From: Agrococcus jejuensis
GTDB taxonomy: Bacteria > Actinomycetota > Actinomycetes > Actinomycetales > Microbacteriaceae
Direction of reading: 5' to 3'
DNA: 64,000 nt
Assembly: GCF_900099705.1 (NCBI RefSeq)
Contig: NZ_LT629695.1
Span: 3,162,001-3,226,000, forward strand
The position numbers were made by a program, and so were the translations under genes. A model generated the notes under the pieces. The model was not told where the DNA came from. It did no database searches and saw only the letters and a list, made by a program, of their open reading frames with translations. The first letter of the stretch is position 1. Each line of letters starts with the position of its first letter. Shown here piece after piece: positions 54,487 to 63,641 of the stretch.

Positions 54487-56495
54487 CCGTGCAGCTCGCC
54501 GGCCACGACCCCGACGAGGCGGCCACGAACACGCTCGACCCGCTCGTGCCGCGGCCCATCGACCGCGCCACGATCGTGCCGGCCGACGGCGTCGTCGACG
54601 CCGCGACGTTCGACGTCGCGAAGATCCTCGCGGCTCCCGACGACCCCGCGGACTGGCCCGCGTGGCGCGACGCCATCCGTGCGCTCGCCGCCGACGCCCG
54701 CGAGCGCCTCGACCACGACGACGCCGCCTACGACGCCGTGCCGTGGGCCTCGCGCTGCCGCACGGCCGCGCAGATCTGGCTGTGGGACGAGCGCCTCTAC
54801 GACTGGCACGCGCGCCGCTTCACGCCCGATCGCCTGCTCGCCGCCTACGACGACGTCGGCGGGCTCGACGGCCTCGTGCTGTGGCACGCGTACCCGTGCA
54901 TCGGCATCGACGGCCGCAACCAGTTCGACTGGTACCGCGACGTGCCCGGGCTGCGCGAGCTCGTCGCCGACCTGCAGGCCCGCGGCGTGCGCGTGTTCGT
55001 CGACTACAACCCGTGGGACACGGGCACGCGCCGCGAGACGGATGCCGCCGGTCGCGCCCTGTCCGACGGCGAGGCGCTGCGCCGCACGGCCGACGCGCTG
55101 GGCGTCGACGGCGTCTTCCTCGACACGCTCAAGCACGCCGACGCGGACTTCCTGCGGTGGATGGGCGCGACCGACGAGCAGCGGCCGCTCGCGCTCGAGG
55201 GGGAGTCGCGTGCGCCGAACGAGCGCCTGCGCGACCACGTCGTGTCGTGGGCGCAGTGGTTCGCCGACTCCGAGGCCCCGGGCGTCATGCGCGCGCGGCT
55301 CGTCGAGCGGCGCCACATGCTGCACTCGGTGCGGCGCTGGAACCGGCAGCACGCCGAGGAGCTGCAGTCGAGCTGGATGAACGGCGTCGGCGTGCTCGTG
55401 TGGGATGCGGTGTTCGGCGTCTGGGTGGGCTGGAACGCCCGCGATCGCTCGACGCTGCGGCGCATGGCGCGCGTGCAGCGCGCTGCCCACGACGTGCTGG
55501 AGTCGGGGGAGTGGACGCCGCTCGCCGGTGCCACGTCCACTGCTGCGGCCGACGGCGTGTACGGCTCGACCTTCCGGCTCGGCGACGTGACGCTCGTCAC
55601 GCTCGTGAACCGTGCCGACGTCGATGGGGAGGGCGCGTACCTCGCGCCGGAGCTCGCGGGCCCCATCGGAACGGACGCCGCCGCCGCGTGGGACGTCACC
55701 GCCGGCACGCGCCTCGACGGCACGACCGTGCGCATCCCCGCGCACGGCATCGCCGGCGTCGTCGTCGTGCACGGCGACGAGCCCGCGTGGCTCGCGCCGC
55801 TCGTCGCCGCCGCGGCCGCGGATCCGCACGAGGCCGACGCGACGTTCCCGGCACGCGACGCGGCGCTCGTGCCGCACGCGCGCTCGACCGGAGCAGCGCC
55901 GGCCGACGCCATCCGCATCCGCCCCGGCACGCGCACGCACACGATCGAGTGGCGACGTCGCGAGACGGGGCTCGAGGGCGAGGCGCCGTACGTCGAGGAG
56001 TGGAAGCCGCTGCCGCCGCGCCTGCACGACGTGCAGCGGCACGAGCGCACCGTCACGCTCGGCGCCGTCGCCGTCGCGGCGCAGCCCGTGACGGCCGGCG
56101 AGCTCGCCGACTGGCGCGGCGAGCCTGCGCCCGCCGAACCGCACGCGGCCGCGACGCGCATCGACCTCGATGAGGCCCGCGCCTTCGCCCGCGATCGCGG
56201 CGCCCGACTGCCGACCGACGCCGAGTGGCGCGAGGCTGCGGCCGACGCGACGTTCGCGCGCCCCGCGCCGAGCCCGTGGGAGTGGACGGAGACCGAGCGC
56301 ACCGACGGCGTGACGCGGCGCGTGCTGCTCGTCGGCGGCAGCGGCGTCGTCGTGGAGGGCTCCGACTGGTACGCCGACGGCGGCCCCCAGCCGCCCGAGC
56401 GCGTGCTGTCGTGGCTGCGCACGGGGCTCGACCGCTCCGACGCCATCGGGCTGCGGCTCGCCTGGGATCTGCCGACAGAGGAGACGATCCGATGA
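54483..56495 (+). CDS. Barrel-type glycosidase-like protein fused to a formylglycine-enzyme-like domain
   Basis: 670 residues, two parts. Residues about 85-400 look like a (beta/alpha)8 glycosidase barrel, with D214 in GVFLDTLKHAD and E239 in LALEGES at the ends of successive strands, possible catalytic residues. Residues about 490-670 resemble the FGE/SUMF1 fold (LPTDAEW at 576-582, PWEWTETER, SDWYADGG, GLRLAWD). That domain has no cysteine at all, so it cannot be a copper/Cys formylglycine-generating enzyme and may instead bind ligand. I recognise no named family for the whole. Coupled to the second ARH gene and to the CoA-transferase gene by ATGA overlaps. Confidence 0.75.
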   Translation: MTVQLAGHDPDEAATNTLDPLVPRPIDRATIVPADGVVDAATFDVAKILAAPDDPADWPAWRDAIRALAADARERLDHDDAAYDAVPWASRCRTAAQIWLWDERLYDWHARRFTPDRLLAAYDDVGGLDGLVLWHAYPCIGIDGRNQFDWYRDVPGLRELVADLQARGVRVFVDYNPWDTGTRRETDAAGRALSDGEALRRTADALGVDGVFLDTLKHADADFLRWMGATDEQRPLALEGESRAPNERLRDHVVSWAQWFADSEAPGVMRARLVERRHMLHSVRRWNRQHAEELQSSWMNGVGVLVWDAVFGVWVGWNARDRSTLRRMARVQRAAHDVLESGEWTPLAGATSTAAADGVYGSTFRLGDVTLVTLVNRADVDGEGAYLAPELAGPIGTDAAAAWDVTAGTRLDGTTVRIPAHGIAGVVVVHGDEPAWLAPLVAAAAADPHEADATFPARDAALVPHARSTGAAPADAIRIRPGTRTHTIEWRRRETGLEGEAPYVEEWKPLPPRLHDVQRHERTVTLGAVAVAAQPVTAGELADWRGEPAPAEPHAAATRIDLDEARAFARDRGARLPTDAEWREAAADATFARPAPSPWEWTETERTDGVTRRVLLVGGSGVVVEGSDWYADGGPQPPERVLSWLRTGLDRSDAIGLRLAWDLPTEETIR

Positions 56496-57679
56496 CCGGT
56501 CCGCTCGACGGCGTGCGCGTCCTCGACGCGTCGACGCTCTTCGCCGGCCCGCTGGCCGCGACGTTCCTCGGCGACTTCGGCGCCGACGTGACGAAGATCG
56601 AGCATCCGCGCCGCCCTGACGCCGCTCGCGGCCACGGGCAGGCGAAGGACGGCGTGAACCTGTGGTGGAAGACGCTCGGCCGCAACAAGCGCGCCGCGAC
56701 GATCGACCTGTCGAGCGACGACGGCGGCGACCTGCTCGTCGACCTCGCGACCGATGCCGACGTGCTCATCGAGAACTTCCGGCCCGGCACGCTCGAGCGC
56801 TGGGGCATCGGTCCCGAGCGGCTGCTCGAGGCCAACCCGCGCCTCGTCATCGCCCGCGTCACGGCGTTCGGGCAGACGGGTCCGCTCGCGAGGCAGCCCG
56901 GGTTCGGCTCGATCGCCGAGGCCATGAGCGGCTTCGCGGCGCTCACGGGCGACCCCGACGGCCCGCCCATCCTGCCGCCGTTCGGGCTCGCCGACGGCAT
57001 CACGGCCCTCGCGACCGCGTACGCGTGCAGCATCGCCCTGCGGCATGCGGAGCGCACGGGCGAGGGGCAGGTGATCGACATGGCGATCATCGAGCCCATC
57101 CTCATGCTGCTCGGCGGCGGCATCACCGCCTACGACCAGCTGGGCTACCTGCAGCCGCGCACCGGAAACCGCTCGGTGAACAACGCGCCCCGCAACGTCT
57201 ACCGCACGCGCGACGGACGCTGGGTGGCGGTGTCGACGTCGTCGCAGTCGATCGCCGAGCGCGTCATGACGCTCGTCGGCCGCCCCGACGTCGTCGCCGA
57301 GCCGTGGTTCGCGACGGGGCGGGAGCGCGCGGCGCACGGCGACGAGCTCGACGCCGCCGTGGGCGCGTGGATCGCCGAGCGCGATCTCGCGGAGGTCGAG
57401 GCGGCCTTCGCGCGCGTCGAGGCGGCGATCGGCGTCGTCGACGACGTCGCGGGCGTCATGGCGAACCCGCAGTACGACGCGCTCGGCACGATCCTCGAGA
57501 TCGACGACGACGAGCTGGGCCGCATGCGCATGCAGAACGTGCTCTTCCGGCTGTCGGCGACGCCCGGGGCCGTGCGGCACACGGGCAGGCAGCACGGCGC
57601 CGACACCGCCGCGGTGCTCGCCGAGGTGGGCGTGACGCCCGAGCAGCTCGCGGCGCTGCGTGCGCGGGGCGTCGCATGA
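56492..57679 (+). CDS. CaiB/BaiF family class III CoA-transferase
   Basis: 395 residues, complete. The proposed catalytic Asp is D168 in FGLADGITAL, at the position of D169 in formyl-CoA transferase. IENFRPGTLERWGI and GEGQVIDMAI are family landmarks. Enzymes of this class move CoA between carboxylic acids such as succinate, mesaconate, citramalate or itaconate. Being followed by a CitE-like lyase, it probably activates a hydroxy- or methyl-dicarboxylic acid in this pathway. ATGA-coupled at both ends. Confidence 0.9.
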   Translation: MTGPLDGVRVLDASTLFAGPLAATFLGDFGADVTKIEHPRRPDAARGHGQAKDGVNLWWKTLGRNKRAATIDLSSDDGGDLLVDLATDADVLIENFRPGTLERWGIGPERLLEANPRLVIARVTAFGQTGPLARQPGFGSIAEAMSGFAALTGDPDGPPILPPFGLADGITALATAYACSIALRHAERTGEGQVIDMAIIEPILMLLGGGITAYDQLGYLQPRTGNRSVNNAPRNVYRTRDGRWVAVSTSSQSIAERVMTLVGRPDVVAEPWFATGRERAAHGDELDAAVGAWIAERDLAEVEAAFARVEAAIGVVDDVAGVMANPQYDALGTILEIDDDELGRMRMQNVLFRLSATPGAVRHTGRQHGADTAAVLAEVGVTPEQLAALRARGVA

Positions 57680-58479
57680 CCGTCGCGCTGTACGTGCCCG
57701 GCGACCGCGCCGACCGCTTCGCGAAGGCCGTCGCGACGGGTGCCGACGTCGTGATCCTCGACCTCGAGGACGCCGTCGCCGCCGACGCCAAGGATGCGGC
57801 GCGCTCTGCCGTGGACGCCTGGTTGCGCGAGCACGGCCCCACGGGCCTGCAGGTGCGCGTCTCGGCGGGCTCGAGCGAGGACCTCGCGATGCTCGCGCGC
57901 CACGACGTGGCGGTACGGCTGCCGAAGGTGCGCGGTGCCGCCGACGTCGACGCCGTCGTCGACCGGCTCGATCGGTCCAGGCGCTTCGTCCACGCGCTCG
58001 TCGAGGACGCGGCAGGGCTCTCGGCGCTCGACGAGATCGCACGGCACCCCGCGGTCGCGTCGCTCGCGATCGGCGAGGCCGACCTGCGCGCCGACCTCGG
58101 CGCGACGAGTCCCGCGATGCTGCAGCACGCGCGCATCCTGCTCGTCGTCGCAGCGCGCGCCGCGGGGCTGCCGGCGCCGCTCATGGCCGCCTACCCCGAC
58201 ATCCGCGACTTCGACGGGCTTGCGGCCGACTGCCGCGCAGGCGCTGCGCTGGGCTTCGGCGGGCGCACGGCGATCCACCCGAGCCAGGTCGACCGCATCC
58301 GCGCCGCGTTCGCGCCGACCGACGCCGAGGTCGCGTGGGCGCGCGACACCCTCGCCGCCCTCGGCGACGCGGGCGTCGCGACGCTCGCCGACGGGCAGAT
58401 GGTCGACGAGGCGATGGCGCGCCGCGCCCGTGCGACGCTCGCCCGGCTTCCCAGGGACGAGCGCACAGCAGACGGATAG
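57676..58479 (+). CDS. CitE-like (HpcH/HpaI aldolase family) acyl-CoA lyase
   Basis: 267 residues, TIM barrel. VVILDLEDAVA opens the active site, VEDAAGLSALDEIA and GEADLRADLG supply the metal-binding Glu and Asp, and FGGRTAIHPSQVDRI is the CoA-side signature. This family cleaves citryl-, malyl-, methylmalyl- or citramalyl-CoA to an acyl-CoA and a keto acid. It is stand-alone (no citC/D/F), so citrate lyase is excluded; the substrate is open. Last clearly catalytic gene of the operon. Confidence 0.9.
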   Translation: MTVALYVPGDRADRFAKAVATGADVVILDLEDAVAADAKDAARSAVDAWLREHGPTGLQVRVSAGSSEDLAMLARHDVAVRLPKVRGAADVDAVVDRLDRSRRFVHALVEDAAGLSALDEIARHPAVASLAIGEADLRADLGATSPAMLQHARILLVVAARAAGLPAPLMAAYPDIRDFDGLAADCRAGAALGFGGRTAIHPSQVDRIRAAFAPTDAEVAWARDTLAALGDAGVATLADGQMVDEAMARRARATLARLPRDERTADG

Positions 58480-58488
58480 CATGCGGCC

Positions 58489-59160
58489 ATGAGTGCCGCA
58501 CGCGTCACGCGTCCCAAGCGTCCCCGGCCGCGTCTCACCCTCAAGGTCGTGCTGCTGCTCGTCGCGATCGCCGTGCTCATGCCGGCCGTGACGGCGCTCG
58601 GCTCCTGGATCGCGACCCTCTACGCCGGCCCCGACGGCCTGCTGCAGACGTACCAGTTCCAGCTCTGCCGCCGCGGGAGCTGCCTCGGCGACGGCATCCA
58701 GCGCGGGCCGTCCGAGGTCGCGACCGCCGGCGCGATCCTGGGCCTGCCGTGGATGGTCGCCGCCGTCGGTCTCGGGCTGTCGCTGCTGCTGCGTCGGCGC
58801 GGCTGGATGACGATCCCGCTCACGATCGTGCACGTGCTGTTCGCGCTGACGATGTGGAACCAGATCGCCTACGCGATGGCGGGCGGCGCCTGGTGGGGCC
58901 AGATCATCCTCGTCGTGTTCCTGCTCGGCCTGCCGCTGGCGATGCTCGGCCTCGGCGAGCTCGCGATCCCCGTGCACCGCAAGCCCAAGGCGCGCACGCC
59001 CGAGCGGGTCGCGCTCGCGCAGTCGGATGTCGCGCTGGCCGCGCAGGCGAGCCGCGGCCCCGCGTGGCAGCCGCCGCCCGCCGCCGATCCGCGCCTCGCA
59101 GGCCTCGGCACGCTCGCGCAGTCGTACCCGAAGGTCGAGGCGCAGCGTGTCGGAGGCTAG
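58489..59160 (+). CDS. Membrane protein of unknown function
   Basis: 223 residues with four predicted membrane helices (about 18-42, 78-98, 105-123, 130-152), a loop carrying a close Cys pair (QLCRRGSCLGDG), and a long cytosolic C-terminus. It starts 9 bases after the CitE-like gene but has no sequence link to the pathway; it may be co-transcribed by position only. Four bases separate it from the convergent VOC gene. Confidence 0.7.
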   Translation: MSAARVTRPKRPRPRLTLKVVLLLVAIAVLMPAVTALGSWIATLYAGPDGLLQTYQFQLCRRGSCLGDGIQRGPSEVATAGAILGLPWMVAAVGLGLSLLLRRRGWMTIPLTIVHVLFALTMWNQIAYAMAGGAWWGQIILVVFLLGLPLAMLGLGELAIPVHRKPKARTPERVALAQSDVALAAQASRGPAWQPPPAADPRLAGLGTLAQSYPKVEAQRVGG

Positions 59161-59164
59161 CCCC

Positions 59165-60013
59165 TCAGCTGAGGCGGATGCGGTTGCCCCACGGGTCGTC
59201 GAACGACAGCGTGCGGCCGTCGTCGGCCGTCTGCACCCCGCGCGCCGTGAGGCGTTCGCGCGCCGCGCCCAGGCCGTCCGCGCCCGGTACGACGATGTCG
59301 ACGAGGCCGAGGCCCAGCGTGTTGGCGCGGCGACCCGCGCCGGCCGAGTTCCACGTGTTCATCGCCATGTGGTGGTGGTAGCCGCCCGCGCTCACGAACA
59401 CGGCCTGCGCGCCGTACGCCGCGGTCTCGGCGAAGCCGAGCGCATCCACGTAGAACTGGCGCGCCGTCGTCACGTCGCCCACCTGCAGGTGCACGTGGCC
59501 GACCGTCGCACCGGTGGGCGTGCCGGTCGCATCGCCCGAGCCGAGGTGCTGCGCCACGAACGCGCTGGGGTCGAAGCCCTCGGTCGTCATGTGCACGCGG
59601 TCGCCCTGCCACTGCCACGCCGAGCGCGGGCGGTCGACGTACAGCTCGACGCCGTTGCCGTCGGGGTCGACGAAGTAGAACGCCTGCGACACGTGGTGGT
59701 CGCCGACGCCGGCGAAGACCATGCCGGGGATCTGCGTCATGCGCACGACGGCGGCGGCGAGCGACGTGTGGTCGGGGTAGAGCACGGCCGTGTGGAAGAG
59801 GCCCGCGTCCTGCGGGTTCGGGCCGCGCAGGTCGGGGGCGGCCTCGAGGCGCACGAGCGTGCGGCCGTCGACGCCGAGCTCGACGACGCCGGGCGACTCG
59901 GCGACCTGCACGAGGCCGGGGCCGGCCTGGTACCAGCGCTCGAGGCGCGCGAGGTCGGCGGTGCGGAGGGTCACGGGACCCATGTGGGTCGCGTCGGGCA
60001 GCAGATCGTTCAC
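59165..60013 (-). CDS. VOC-superfamily two-domain protein (catechol 2,3-dioxygenase / CatE-like)
   Basis: 282 residues with two vicinal-oxygen-chelate domains (about 8-130 and 160-282). Candidate metal ligands are a His in VGDHHVSQAFYFVDPDGNGVELY with its Glu, and His in GHVHLQVGD. CatE-type enzymes open catechol rings, but many relatives have other or no known activity. It lies 49 bases past prpC on the same strand, so it may be read from the prp transcript. The GTG start at 60013 lacks a clear ribosome site; an ATG at 59983 is the alternative. Confidence 0.78.
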   Translation of the reverse strand: MNDLLPDATHMGPVTLRTADLARLERWYQAGPGLVQVAESPGVVELGVDGRTLVRLEAAPDLRGPNPQDAGLFHTAVLYPDHTSLAAAVVRMTQIPGMVFAGVGDHHVSQAFYFVDPDGNGVELYVDRPRSAWQWQGDRVHMTTEGFDPSAFVAQHLGSGDATGTPTGATVGHVHLQVGDVTTARQFYVDALGFAETAAYGAQAVFVSAGGYHHHMAMNTWNSAGAGRRANTLGLGLVDIVVPGADGLGAARERLTARGVQTADDGRTLSFDDPWGNRIRLS

Positions 60014-60062
60014 ATTCGAAGGAACCGCGTCGCCCGCCTCCGCATTCCGCCGACCCGTGCCG

Positions 60063-61187
60063 CTACGCGTCGACGCCCGGCACGTGCCGCTCGTCGGGCC
60101 CGTCGTACGCCGAGAGCGGGCGGATGAGCGCGTTCGAGGCCGCCTGCTCCATCACGTGCGCCGTCCATCCCGTGATGCGCGATGCCACGAACAGCGGCGT
60201 GAACGTGGGGGTGTCGAAGCCCATGAGGCGGTACGCGGGGCCCGAGGGGTAGTCGAGGTTGGGGTGGATGCCCTTGCGCGCGACGAACTCGCGCTCGAGC
60301 TCCTCGTAGAGCGCGAGCATGTCCTGCGCGCCGTAGTGCTCGACGAGCTGGTCGAGCGCGGCGCGCATCGTGGGCACGCGCGAGTCCCCGTGCTTGTAGA
60401 CGCGGTGGCCGAAGCCCATGATCTTGCGCTTCTCGGCGAGCGCCGCATCCAGCCAGCCCGACACCTTCGACGCGTCGCCGATCTCGTCGAACAGGTGCAT
60501 GACGGCCTCGTTCGCGCCGCCGTGCAGCGCGCCCTTGAGCGCGCCGATGGCACCGACGACCGCCGAGTACAGGTCGGACGTCGTCGACGTGATGACGCGC
60601 GCCGTGAACGTGGAGGCGTTGAACGAGTGCTCGGCGTAGAGCACCATCGAGCGGCGGAACGCGTCGACGACGATCGCGTCGGGCTCCTCGCCGAACGTCA
60701 TCCAGAGGAAGTTCGCCGAGAAGTCGAGGTCGTCGCGCGGCGCGACGATGTCCTGGCCGCGGCGGCGGCGCTGGTCGTACGCGACCATCGCCGGGATGCG
60801 CGCGAGCAGGCGCACGGACTTGTCGAGGTCCGACGTGGGCGATGCGTCGTTCGCATCGGGGTCGTTCGCGCCCGTCGCCGAGACGGCGGTGCGCAGCACG
60901 TCCATGGGATGCGCCGTGTCGGGGGAGCGGTCGATGAGCTCGCGCGTGAGCGGGTCGAGCGCGCGGTCGCCGCGCTCCTGCTGCATGAGCGCGTCGAGCT
61001 CGGACTCGGTGGGCAGCTCGCCGTGCCACAGCAGGTGCGCGACGGCCTCGAACGACTGGGTGTCGGCGAGCTCCTGCACGGGGTAGCCGCGGTAGAGCAG
61101 GCTGTTCGTGTCGGGGTTGACCTTCGAGATCGCCGTCGTGTCGACGACGACGCCCGCGAGGCCCTTCTTGATGTCCTGGTCGGTCAT
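60063..61187 (-). CDS. prpC: 2-methylcitrate synthase
   Basis: 374 residues, citrate-synthase fold: LHGGANEAVM and GFGHRVYKHGDSR carry the two active-site His, and the catalytic Asp is near the C-terminus (GPAYRLMGFDTPTFTPLF region). Short form typical of PrpC. Position after prpD and prpB assigns it to condense propionyl-CoA with oxaloacetate. GAAGGAGC precedes the ATG at 61187. Confidence 0.92.
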   Translation of the reverse strand: MTDQDIKKGLAGVVVDTTAISKVNPDTNSLLYRGYPVQELADTQSFEAVAHLLWHGELPTESELDALMQQERGDRALDPLTRELIDRSPDTAHPMDVLRTAVSATGANDPDANDASPTSDLDKSVRLLARIPAMVAYDQRRRRGQDIVAPRDDLDFSANFLWMTFGEEPDAIVVDAFRRSMVLYAEHSFNASTFTARVITSTTSDLYSAVVGAIGALKGALHGGANEAVMHLFDEIGDASKVSGWLDAALAEKRKIMGFGHRVYKHGDSRVPTMRAALDQLVEHYGAQDMLALYEELEREFVARKGIHPNLDYPSGPAYRLMGFDTPTFTPLFVASRITGWTAHVMEQAASNALIRPLSAYDGPDERHVPGVDA

Positions 61188-61212
61188 GCTGGCTCCTTCG
61201 CCTCGGTGCTGC

Positions 61213-62133
61213 TCAGTCCTCGGTGCGCGCGGGGTCTCCGGGCACCTGGAAGTCGAACACGCCCGCGTCGAACGACGCGTACGCCTCGTAGTCGTTGAGC
61301 TCGTAGAGCCTGGCCCGAGTCTGCATCGTCGGCACCTGGCTCGCCAGGGATCCCTCGTCGACGAGCGCGTCGAGCGCGCGCTCGATCGCGCCGAACGCGA
61401 CGCGCAGCAGCGACACCGGGTGGATGACCATGCTCACGCCGACGCTCTCGAGCTGCTGCGCCGTCCACAGCGGGCTCTTGCCGAACTCGGTCATGTTGGC
61501 GAGGATCGGCACGTCGACGGCGGCCCGGATCGCGGCGAACTCGTCGAGCGAGGCCATGGCCTCGGGGAAGATCGCGTCGGCGCCCGCATCCTGCAGCGCC
61601 TTCGCACGGTCGACCGCCGCGTCGAGACCGTCGACGCCGCGCACGTCGGTGCGCGCCATGATGACGAGGCCGGGGTCGCGGCGGGCGGCGACGGCGGCGG
61701 CGATGCGCTGCGTCGCGGTGGCGAGCGACACGACCTCCTTGCCGTCGAGGTGCCCGCACCGCTTGGGGTTCACCTGGTCCTCGATGTGCAGGCCCGCGAC
61801 GCCCGCATCCTCGAGCTCGTGGATGGTGCGGGCGACGTTCATCGGCTCGCCGAAGCCCGTGTCGGCGTCGACGAGCACGGGCAGCGACGTCTGCCTCGCG
61901 ACCTGGTGGGCGCGCTGCGCGACCTCGGTGAGCGTCGTCAGCCCGATGTCGGGCAGGCCGAGCTCGGCGGCCATGACCGCGCCAGACAGGTAGACGCCCT
62001 CGAAGCCCTTCTGCTCGATCAGCGCCGTCGAGAGCGGCGTGAACGCGCCGGGGAAGCGCTGGATGCGCCCCGACGCGAGCCCGAGGCGGAACGCCTGCCG
62101 CTTCGCGCGGGCGTCGATGGGGGAGGAGAGCAC
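61213..62133 (-). CDS. prpB: 2-methylisocitrate lyase
   Basis: 306 residues, isocitrate-lyase superfamily barrel. The catalytic Cys lies in KRCGHLDGKEVV; VDADTGFGEP holds magnesium-binding Asp residues. It splits methylisocitrate to pyruvate and succinate. The GTG at 62133 overlaps the prpD stop by one base (TAGTG). prpC starts 25 bases after its stop. Confidence 0.95.
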   Translation of the reverse strand: MLSSPIDARAKRQAFRLGLASGRIQRFPGAFTPLSTALIEQKGFEGVYLSGAVMAAELGLPDIGLTTLTEVAQRAHQVARQTSLPVLVDADTGFGEPMNVARTIHELEDAGVAGLHIEDQVNPKRCGHLDGKEVVSLATATQRIAAAVAARRDPGLVIMARTDVRGVDGLDAAVDRAKALQDAGADAIFPEAMASLDEFAAIRAAVDVPILANMTEFGKSPLWTAQQLESVGVSMVIHPVSLLRVAFGAIERALDALVDEGSLASQVPTMQTRARLYELNDYEAYASFDAGVFDFQVPGDPARTED

Positions 62134-63641
62134 TAGAACAGTCCCTGCGTCGTGTCCGGCACGATGAGCCCACTCGGCGCGACGACGTTGAGCGACCGCA
62201 CCTCGTCGGCGCTGAGCTCGGGCAGGCGCTCGGCGAGGCCGATGAAGCGGGCGAGCTCGGCGGGGTCGATGACGCCGTCGGCGAGCGTGTGCAGCTTCTC
62301 GAGGTACTGCGCCCGAGCGAACGGGCGCGCGCCGGCGGGGTGCGCGTCGGCGACGGCGATCTCGTCGACGATGCGCTCGCCGCTCGCGAGCTCGATCTCG
62401 ATGCGGCCGCCGAACGCCTTCACGTCGGGGTCGGGGTCGTGGTAGCGCGCGGTCCACACGGGGTCCTCGACGGTCGTGACCTTCTGCCACAGCGCGACGG
62501 TGTCGGGGCGACCGGCGCGCTCGGGCGCGTACGAGTCGACGTGGTGCCAGCCGCCGTCCTGCAGCGCGACCGTGACGATGTACGGGATCGAGTGGTCGAG
62601 CGTCTCGCGGCTCGCCGTCGGGTCGTACTTCTGCGGGTCGTTGGCGCCCGAGCCGATGACGTAGTGCGTGTGGTGGCTCGTGTGCAGCACGATCGACGCG
62701 ACGTTCGCCGGGTCGCGCAGCTCGGGGCGCTCGGTGCCGAGGCGGCGGGCGAGGTCGATCCACGCCTGCGCCTGGTACTCGGCCGAGTGCTCCTTCGTGT
62801 ATGTGTCGAGGATCGCGCGCTTGGGCTCGCCCGCGACGGGCAGCGGCACCTCGTAGCGCGCGTCCCAGCCGCCGAGCAGCCACGGGATGACGCCGTCCTC
62901 GCCCTCGTAGATCGGCGTGGGGCTCGTCTGGCCGCGCATCGCACGGTCGACGGCCTCGACGGCCATCTTGCCCGCGAACGCGGGCGCGTGCGCCTTCCAC
63001 GTCGAGATCTCGCCCTTGCGCGACTGCCGGGTCGCCGTGGTCGTGTGCAGCGCCTGGCCGACGGCCTGGAAGATCGTCTCGCGGTCGAGGCCGAGCAGCG
63101 TGCCGATGCCCGCGGCGGCCGAGGGGCCGAGGTGCGCGACGTGGTCGATCTTGTGCTCGTGCAGGCAGATGGCGCGCACGAGGTCGACCTGGATCTCGTA
63201 GCCCGTCGCGATGCCGCGCACGAGCGCCGCACCGTCGGCACCCGTGTGCTGCGCGACGGCGAGGATCGGCGGGATGTTGTCGCCGGGGTGCGAGTAGTCG
63301 GCGGCGAGGAACGTGTCGTGGAAGTCGAGCTCGCGCACGGCGACGCCGTTCGCCCACGCCGCCCACTCGGGGCTCACGCGGTCATCGATGCCGAAGACGG
63401 CTGCTCCCGGTCCGAAGGGGTGTCGCTGCGCCTGCTCGCGCGCCGCCGTGACGGGGGCGCGCGTGAGGCTCGCGATCGCGACCGATGCGTTGTCGAGCAC
63501 GCGGTTCACGATCATCTCGGTGACGTCGGCGTCGACGGCGACGGGGTCGGCGGCGACCTCGGCGATGCGCCACGCGAGCTGCTGCTCGCGGGGCAGGTGC
63601 TCGGCGCTGCGATGGGCTCGGAGGTTGTGGAGCTCGGTCAT
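62133..63641 (-). CDS. prpD: 2-methylcitrate dehydratase PrpD
   Basis: 502 residues, MmgE/PrpD family. Landmarks: [21 protein letters not shown] (substrate His/Asp site), [11 protein letters not shown] and [16 protein letters not shown]. It dehydrates 2-methylcitrate. The ATG at 63641 overlaps the stop of the upstream regulator gene (ATGA), so the whole prp set is one transcript on the minus strand. Confidence 0.94.
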   Translation of the reverse strand: MTELHNLRAHRSAEHLPREQQLAWRIAEVAADPVAVDADVTEMIVNRVLDNASVAIASLTRAPVTAAREQAQRHPFGPGAAVFGIDDRVSPEWAAWANGVAVRELDFHDTFLAADYSHPGDNIPPILAVAQHTGADGAALVRGIATGYEIQVDLVRAICLHEHKIDHVAHLGPSAAAGIGTLLGLDRETIFQAVGQALHTTTATRQSRKGEISTWKAHAPAFAGKMAVEAVDRAMRGQTSPTPIYEGEDGVIPWLLGGWDARYEVPLPVAGEPKRAILDTYTKEHSAEYQAQAWIDLARRLGTERPELRDPANVASIVLHTSHHTHYVIGSGANDPQKYDPTASRETLDHSIPYIVTVALQDGGWHHVDSYAPERAGRPDTVALWQKVTTVEDPVWTARYHDPDPDVKAFGGRIEIELASGERIVDEIAVADAHPAGARPFARAQYLEKLHTLADGVIDPAELARFIGLAERLPELSADEVRSLNVVAPSGLIVPDTTQGLF

